Shown here in pieces: positions 59,507-64,000 of a stretch of 64,000 nt of DNA (positions are counted from its first letter, which is position 1; each line of letters starts with the position of its first letter). Source of the stretch: Lichenicola sp964247735 (GTDB lineage Bacteria > Pseudomonadota > Alphaproteobacteria > Acetobacterales > Acetobacteraceae); NCBI GenBank assembly GCA_964247735.1, contig CAXTVS010000006.1, forward strand, positions 1 to 64,000, in the 5' to 3' direction. The notes under the pieces were generated by a model that was not told where the DNA came from, made no database searches, and saw only the letters and a program-made list of their open reading frames with translations. A program made the translations under genes and the position numbers.

Positions 59507-60121
59507 TCAGCCCTGCAGCTCGAAGGCGCCGGCAATGGAAAGGCGGACGTCGTCGCCGACCAGCGGGACATAGGTCTTCACCCCGAACTGGCTGCGACTG
59601 ATGGTGCCGGTCGCCTCGAAGCCGACGGTGTACTTCTTGTCCAGCGGGTTCACCCCGTCGCCGACGAAGTGGACGGTGAGGGTTTCCGGCTCCGAAACCC
59701 CGTGCAGGGTCAGGATGCCGTCGACGCGCGCCGCATCGGTACCCGTCCGCGTCACCCGGGTCGAGGTGAAGGTGGCGGCCGGGTACCGGGCGGCGTCGAA
59801 CCATTCCGGCCCCTTCAGCTCGCCGTCCAGCTTGGCGCTGGTGGTGGCGACGGAGTCGATCGGGATGGACACGTCCAGCCTGGATGCTTCGGGCTTCGAC
59901 GGATCGAGGTGCAGCGTCCCGGACACGTTCGAGAACACGCCCGAATAGTACGAGAAGCCGAGATGCAGCAGGGTGAAGCCGACCTGGGTATGGCCGGGCT
60001 CGACAGCATAGCTGCCCGCCTTGACCGTGGCCGGCTCGTGCGACGCGGTCTGCGCGCGCACGCTGCCGGCCAGGCCGACGCCCAGGGCCACGGAGGCCGC
60101 CGCGAGGAGAAAGAGCTTCAT
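59507..60121 (-). CDS. YceI-family periplasmic lipid-binding protein
   Basis: This 204-residue lipocalin-like protein has a signal peptide (LLAAASVALGVGLAGSVRAQ). SYAVEPGHTQVGFTLLHLGFSYYSGVFSNVSGTLHLD is the family start (D/EPxHTxxxF). SVATTSAKLDGELKGPEWFDAARYPAATFTST and DGILTLHGVSEPETLTV follow. YceI proteins bind isoprenoid quinones or polyisoprenoids in a long barrel. It lies 33 bases after wrbA, so quinone biology links the two. Confidence 0.93.
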   Translation of the reverse strand: MKLFLLAAASVALGVGLAGSVRAQTASHEPATVKAGSYAVEPGHTQVGFTLLHLGFSYYSGVFSNVSGTLHLDPSKPEASRLDVSIPIDSVATTSAKLDGELKGPEWFDAARYPAATFTSTRVTRTGTDAARVDGILTLHGVSEPETLTVHFVGDGVNPLDKKYTVGFEATGTISRSQFGVKTYVPLVGDDVRLSIAGAFELQG

Positions 60122-60154
60122 CCGGAGGTCCGATCGATACGGGGATGAACTGTC

Positions 60155-60754
60155 TCAGGCCGCCAGCCTGCTGGCAAGCTCGGCGACGTGGCGGCCGAGG
60201 AAGCGGGCGCCGTCGCGCTCGTTCCCGCTCACCGCGCGCGACCCGTCGCCGCCGGCCAGGGTGGAGGCGCCGTACGGGGTGCCGCCGGTCACCTCGTCCA
60301 GCCTGAGCTGACCCTGGAACGAGTACGGCAGGCCCGCCACCACCATGCCGTGATGCAGCAGGTTGGTCAGGATGGAGATCAGCGTGGTTTCCTGCCCGCC
60401 GTGCTGGCTCGCGGTCGAGGTGAAGGCGGCGCCGAGCTTGCCGACCAGCGCGCCCTTGGCCCAGAGCCCGCCGGTGCGATCGAAGAAGTTGGCCATCTGC
60501 GACGACATCCGGCCGTAGCGCGTGCCGGTGCCGACGATGATCGCATCATAGGCGGCGAGCTCGTCCGGCTCGGCGACCGGCGCCGGCTGATCGAGCTTGA
60601 AGTGGCTGGACCGGGCGACCTCGTCCGGCACCAGCTCGGGCACGCGCTTGACCGTGACCTCCGCACCGGCCGCCTCCGCGCCCTCGGCGACCGCGTGCGC
60701 CATCGTCTCGACGTGTCCGTAGCTGGAATAATAAAGCACCAGGATCTTTGCCAT
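60155..60754 (-). CDS. wrbA: NAD(P)H:quinone oxidoreductase WrbA
   Basis: This 199-residue flavodoxin-like enzyme reduces quinones by two electrons using FMN. LVLYYSSYGHVETMAHAVAEGA is the FMN phosphate loop, GTGTRYGRMSSQMANFFDRTGGLW the active-site loop, and TSTASQHGGQETTLISILTNLLHHGMVV the second FMN contact. It protects against semiquinone radicals. It lies 47 bases after the pirin gene on the same strand and is followed by yceI. Confidence 0.95.
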   Translation of the reverse strand: MAKILVLYYSSYGHVETMAHAVAEGAEAAGAEVTVKRVPELVPDEVARSSHFKLDQPAPVAEPDELAAYDAIIVGTGTRYGRMSSQMANFFDRTGGLWAKGALVGKLGAAFTSTASQHGGQETTLISILTNLLHHGMVVAGLPYSFQGQLRLDEVTGGTPYGASTLAGGDGSRAVSGNERDGARFLGRHVAELASRLAA

Positions 60755-60801
60755 GGGTCGGTTTCCTTGCCTGTTGATGCCGTGCGGCGGTCGCGGCCGG
60801 C

Positions 60802-61497
60802 TCAGGCCGCGTCCACCAGGATGATCTCCGCGTCCTGGACCGCCGTCACCCGAAGGACGTCCTCGCCCCGCACGGCGACGCCGTCGCGCGCGTCCGCGTG
60901 AACGCCGTTCACGCTCATGCTGCCGGTCGCCGCGACCAGGTAGAGGTGCCGCGACGGATCGGCCGCATAGTCGGCGCGTTCGCCCGTCTTCAGCGTGGCG
61001 CCGGCGATCCGGGCGTCGGCGCGAATCGGCAGCGCCCCATCCTCCGTCCGGCCGCTGGCAAGGATCGCAAAGCCGCCGGCGCGCGCGTCGCGCGGGAACG
61101 GCCGGGTGCCCCAGGCCGGCGCGCCGCCGGTGCGGGTGGGCTCGATCCAGATCTGGAAGATCCGTGTCGGACCGGCCTCGGCGTTATACTCGGCGTGGCG
61201 GATGCCGGTGCCGGCACTCATCACCTGCACGTCGCCGGCCTCGGTGCGGCCGTGATTGCCGAGGCTGTCCTCGTGGCTGATCGCGCCGTCGCGGACATAG
61301 GTGACGATCTCCATGTCGCGATGCGGATGCGCCGGGAAGCCGGCGCCGGCGGCGATCTCGTCGTCGTTCCACACCCTGAGTGCCCCCCACTGGCTGCGCG
61401 CCGGGTCGTGGTAATGCCCGAACGAGAAGTGGTGCCGCGCCTTCAGCCAGCCGTGGTCGGCGTGGCCGAGCGAGGTGAAGGGCCTGAGTTCGATCAT
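60802..61497 (-). CDS. Pirin family protein (quercetinase-like)
   Basis: This 231-residue bicupin has an N-terminal metal site: FPAHPHRDMEIVTYVRDG and GIRHAEYNAE give the His/Glu ligands of pirins. RHHFSFGHYHDPARSQWG at the start is the family hallmark. The C-terminal cupin lacks ligands, as usual. Pirins act as quercetin dioxygenases or redox sensors. The ATG at 61497 has GGGAGG seven bases upstream. It heads the run pirin-wrbA-yceI, divergent from a LysR gene, which is a common arrangement for quinone or electrophile stress. Confidence 0.93.
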   Translation of the reverse strand: MIELRPFTSLGHADHGWLKARHHFSFGHYHDPARSQWGALRVWNDDEIAAGAGFPAHPHRDMEIVTYVRDGAISHEDSLGNHGRTEAGDVQVMSAGTGIRHAEYNAEAGPTRIFQIWIEPTRTGGAPAWGTRPFPRDARAGGFAILASGRTEDGALPIRADARIAGATLKTGERADYAADPSRHLYLVAATGSMSVNGVHADARDGVAVRGEDVLRVTAVQDAEIILVDAA

Positions 61498-61606
61498 CGT
61501 CGTGCCTCCCGTAAAAATCGGAGCCGGTTGCTGACGAACAGATGGGCCTTGCCTGAGCCTGAAGAAACGGAAACATCTGAAACTCATCTTTTCCGGAACC
61601 AGCATC

Positions 61607-62533
61607 ATGAGCACCTTGCCGGACCTCGAGGCCTGGGCCGTGTTCGCCCGCGTCGCGGAAACCGGATCGTTTTCCGCCGCAGCCGGCGAGGCCGGCCTGT
61701 CCACCGCCACCGTGTCCAAGGCGGTGGCCCGGCTGGAGCGGCGGATCGGCGCCGCCCTGCTGAGCCGCACCTCGCGGCGGGTGTCGCTCACCACGCTGGG
61801 ACGGGAGGTGGCGGAGCGGGCGCAGCGCCTGCTGGCCGACGCCGAGGCGATCGAGGCCGACCTGCTCGACCGCACCGCGGCACCACGCGGCCTGGTGCGG
61901 ATCGCGGCACCGATGTCGTTCGGCCAGGCGCAGGTGGCGCCACTGCTGCCGGAGCTGATGGCCACCCATCCGGAGCTGTCGGTCGACCTGCACCTGAGCG
62001 ACGAGATCGTCGACCTGGTCGCAGGCGGCTACGACTTCGTGCTGCGCATCGCCCGCCTGGAGCCCTCGTCGCTGCGCGCGCGCCGGATCTGCGACGTCAG
62101 GCTGCTCCTGGTGGCCTCCCCCGGCTACGCCGCGCGGCGCGGCCTGCCCGCGCATCCGCGGGCGCTGGGGGACCATCCGTGCTTCGTCTACGCCTACACC
62201 GCCAACGCCAGCTGGAGCTTCACCCACCGCTCCGGCGAGCAGGCGAACGTTTCCCCGTCCGGCCCGCTCCGGATCAACAACGGCGAGGCGGCGATGCCCG
62301 CGCTCCTGGCCGGGCTCGGGATCGCGGCCCTGCCGGACTTCCTGGTAGCCGAAGCGGTGCGGGCCTGCCGTCTGGTCGAGGTGCTGCCCGACTGGTCGCT
62401 GCCTCCCGTGTCGCTGAGCCTGGTGACGCCGCCCGCGGCGCTGCGTCCGGTGCGGGTCTCGGTGGCGATGGAGTTCCTGTACCGGCGGCTGTCCGGGACG
62501 CCGTGGACGGCTGCCCGGCCGGCCCCGGCTTGA
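61607..62533 (+). CDS. LysR-family regulator divergent from the pirin run
   Basis: This 308-residue regulator begins LEAWAVFARVAETGSFSAAAGEAGLSTATVSKAVARLERRIGAALLSRTSR, a typical helix-turn-helix and wing. The effector domain has LVRIAAPMSFGQAQVAPLLPEL. It is divergent from pirin with a 109-base space, so it likely controls that gene run. The shared space has two similar GAAAC-type blocks near 61565-61590. Its stop abuts the stop of the convergent receiver gene. Confidence 0.9.
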   Translation: MSTLPDLEAWAVFARVAETGSFSAAAGEAGLSTATVSKAVARLERRIGAALLSRTSRRVSLTTLGREVAERAQRLLADAEAIEADLLDRTAAPRGLVRIAAPMSFGQAQVAPLLPELMATHPELSVDLHLSDEIVDLVAGGYDFVLRIARLEPSSLRARRICDVRLLLVASPGYAARRGLPAHPRALGDHPCFVYAYTANASWSFTHRSGEQANVSPSGPLRINNGEAAMPALLAGLGIAALPDFLVAEAVRACRLVEVLPDWSLPPVSLSLVTPPAALRPVRVSVAMEFLYRRLSGTPWTAARPAPA

Positions 62534-62899
62534 TCAGCCGGACGCATCGATCAGGCCGCGGATCAGTGCGACCAGCTCTGCCACCCGGAACGGCTTGTCG
62601 AACACGGCGGCGAACAGGCTGCTCTGGCGCCGGGCGATGTGCGCCTGCGCCCCGCTCATCAGGATCACCGGCGGCGCGTCCGCGCCCCCGGCGGCCCGGA
62701 TCGCCTCGGCGAGCTCGACCCCGTTCATCGTCGGCATCATGTAGTCGGTGATCACCAGCGCCACCGTCTCGCCGGCGAGCTGCTCCATCGCCCTGGCGCC
62801 ATTGCTGGCGCGGAGCACCCGGTAGCCCTCATCCTCCAGCGCGTACACCAGGACGTCGGCCACCAGCAACTCGTCGTCGACCACGAGAACGGTTGCCAT
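62534..62899 (-). CDS. Single-domain response regulator (CheY-like)
   Basis: This 121-residue receiver domain stands alone without an output domain. Acidic pocket VLVVDDELLVADVL, phospho-acceptor aspartate in LVITDYMMPTMNG (about residue 52), Ser in ILMSGAQ and Lys in FDKPFRVAEL are all present. It could pass phosphate to another protein, as FixJ-less or Spo0F-like receivers do. No kinase is adjacent; the nearest is the soluble histidine kinase 15 kb away. Confidence 0.93.
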   Translation of the reverse strand: MATVLVVDDELLVADVLVYALEDEGYRVLRASNGARAMEQLAGETVALVITDYMMPTMNGVELAEAIRAAGGADAPPVILMSGAQAHIARRQSSLFAAVFDKPFRVAELVALIRGLIDASG

Positions 62900-63127
62900 C
62901 TCCGACGGCGACGGGCTCAGCGACCGCAGGCGGCGTGCAGGGCGACCCGCTCGATCAAGCGTTCCAGTTCAGCCCCCTGTGCGACGGCGTGGCGCGGCAG
63001 CCGGCGTGCCTGCCGCGGTTCATCGGCAGAACGGGCGCCTCACCGGGGAGTTCGGTCGTCCGTTCCGGCCGACGGCCTCAGCACCGGAATGTGTGGTCAG
63101 TCCGGCGGGACGCCGTCCCGCCCGGGC
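62900..63127. other. Intergenic region, nothing recognised
   Basis: A 228-base gap between two leftward genes. It holds the receiver gene's promoter region. No clear motif was seen. Confidence 0.4.
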
Positions 63128-64000
63128 TCAGTGCCCGCCTCCCGGCACCAGCGGCAGCCAGACCGCGCTGGCCTGGGCGCCCTCGTGCTCGATCCGCTGC
63201 GTGGCGGACACGTAGTCGGCGGGCCCCGCCTCGAAGATGTTCGCCACGTAGCGCTGCGGGTTGCGGTCGTAGAGCGGGAACCAGCTGGACTGGATCTGCA
63301 CCATGATGCGGTGCCCGGGCTGGAACACGTGGTTGGTGGGCGGCAGGGTGAAGCGGTAGCGCTCGACCTGGTTCGCCGGGATCGGGGCCGGGTGGGCGAA
63401 GTCGGCACGGTAGCGGCCGCGGAAGATGTCCATCGCGATCGGCAGCTGGTAGCCGCCCATGCTCGGGTCGTTCGGCATCGTGTCCGGCTGCACGTCGATC
63501 AGCTTCACCACCCAGTCGGCATCGGTGCCGGTGGTGGCGGCGAACAGGTCGGCGCGCGGCTGGCCGGAGATCCGCACGGGTGCCGTGAGCGGCGCCGTCT
63601 CGTAGCTCAGCACGTCCGGACGGTCGGCGACGCTGCGCTGGTCGGTGGTCAGCCAGGACTTCCAGCGCGTGCTGTCGCCGAACGCCACCGGCCGGGGGAG
63701 GTAGGGCACCGGCTTGGCCGGGTCCGACACGTAGCTGTCCGAGCCGGCGCCGTCGGCCGGCCGGTCGAACGACAGCCTGGAACCCGCCTGGAGGTAGAGC
63801 GGGGTCATCGGCGCGTCGCAGCCGGCATCGCAGGCGAGCGGCCAGCGGTCGAACCGGTCCCAGTGGTTCTCGCCGGTGTTGTAGATGAACGCAGCCGCCG
63901 GCACGTCCGCCTTCGGGCTGCCTGGCTTGAGGTACTGGTCGAAGAACGGGCGCAGCACCTGCTGGCGGTACTGCAGCGCGGTGTCGCCGTTCCAGTCCAG
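63128..64000 (-). CDS. CocE/NonD family hydrolase, C-terminal part (partial)
   Basis: This is the C-terminal ~290 residues of a large alpha/beta hydrolase of the CocE/X-Pro dipeptidyl-peptidase class; the frame runs off the right window edge. The visible part begins in the cap/hydrolase region (LRPFFDQYLKPGSPK, NTGENHWDRFDRWPL) and then enters the jelly-roll domain: LSYETAPLTAPVRISGQPRADLFAATTGTDADWVVKLIDV and FQPGHRIMVQIQSSWFPLYDRNPQ. The histidine of NTGENHW may belong to the catalytic triad; the serine and aspartate lie outside. It hydrolyses acyl or peptide bonds; the substrate is unknown. A secretion signal, if any, is outside the window. Confidence 0.9.
   Translation of the reverse strand: MDWNGDTALQYRQQVLRPFFDQYLKPGSPKADVPAAAFIYNTGENHWDRFDRWPLACDAGCDAPMTPLYLQAGSRLSFDRPADGAGSDSYVSDPAKPVPYLPRPVAFGDSTRWKSWLTTDQRSVADRPDVLSYETAPLTAPVRISGQPRADLFAATTGTDADWVVKLIDVQPDTMPNDPSMGGYQLPIAMDIFRGRYRADFAHPAPIPANQVERYRFTLPPTNHVFQPGHRIMVQIQSSWFPLYDRNPQRYVANIFEAGPADYVSATQRIEHEGAQASAVWLPLVPGGGH

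Noticed and set aside
1..64000. CRISPR arrays, tRNA/rRNA genes, prophage or plasmid replication genes
   Set aside because: I looked for regularly spaced repeats, cloverleaf-like segments and phage or replication proteins and found none. tRNA detection by eye is imperfect, so a covariance-model scan would be needed to exclude one.

Overview
The window is GC-rich (roughly 70% by eye), with dense genes, frequent GTG/TTG starts and many 4-bp ATGA/GTGA/TTGA stop-start overlaps. A split F0 operon (atpI-B-E-b'-b without F1), a ppk-ppx pair, Tat-exported DyP peroxidase and gamma-glutamyltransferase, GMC oxidoreductases, and a sulfotransferase with the C-terminal beta domain common in acetic-acid-type bacteria together suggest an alphaproteobacterium, probably Rhodospirillales/Acetobacteraceae. 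This is an inference from gene content; no rRNA or tRNA gene was seen.

Layout. 0-1.4 kb: the 3' end of gcvP and a CPBP membrane protease. 1.4-5.4 kb: a decaying patch with a PQQ-propeller pseudogene, a sulfotransferase remnant, and a frameshifted CHAP/NlpC-like amidase whose stop overlaps a secreted DUF3828-type protein (a likely toxin-immunity pair). 5.4-10.5 kb: a sulfotransferase, then OprB porin - secreted propeller - Tat DyP peroxidase behind a Fur-like palindrome. 10.5-15.5 kb: F0 ATP synthase operon coupled to two glycosyltransferases. 15.5-18.2 kb: a DUF4870-like membrane protein behind a strong sigma-54 promoter match, a DUF3574 lipoprotein, and a SnoaL/LysR divergent pair with a perfect palindrome. 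18.3-22.3 kb: DoxX - SMP-30 - VOC, divergent from a GMC oxidoreductase.

22.4-28.2 kb: a ytfQ-R-T-yjfF-like sugar ABC importer with an iron-type alcohol dehydrogenase. 28.8-39.7 kb: a benzoylformate-decarboxylase-like ThDP enzyme; a second, leftward sugar locus (ABC ATPase, permease, binding protein, PfkB kinase, SorC regulator, SDR); and a divergent secreted GH92 mannosidase. 39.7-44.4 kb: ppk-ppx-cdh. 44.7-47.2 kb: an IS66 remnant with an internal deletion, next to a soluble histidine kinase of lower GC. 47.6-51.6 kb: LysR, SRPBCC, F420-reductase-like, SDR and tandem-SnoaL genes plus palindromic intergenic repeats.

52.4-58.2 kb: gamma-glutamyltransferase, a lactonase-like propeller, a membrane GT2 and a leucine-rich-repeat protein kinase. 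58.2-62.5 kb: a leftward run pirin - wrbA - yceI - a 59-residue secreted peptide with two CRDxKGKFxxC motifs - sulfotransferase, facing a divergent LysR gene. The window ends with a lone receiver protein and the 3' part of a CocE/NonD hydrolase.

The strongest leads are the sigma-54 promoter, the amidase/DUF3828 pair, the porin-propeller-peroxidase unit, the LRR kinase, the small two-motif peptide and the TnpB::TnpC fusion.
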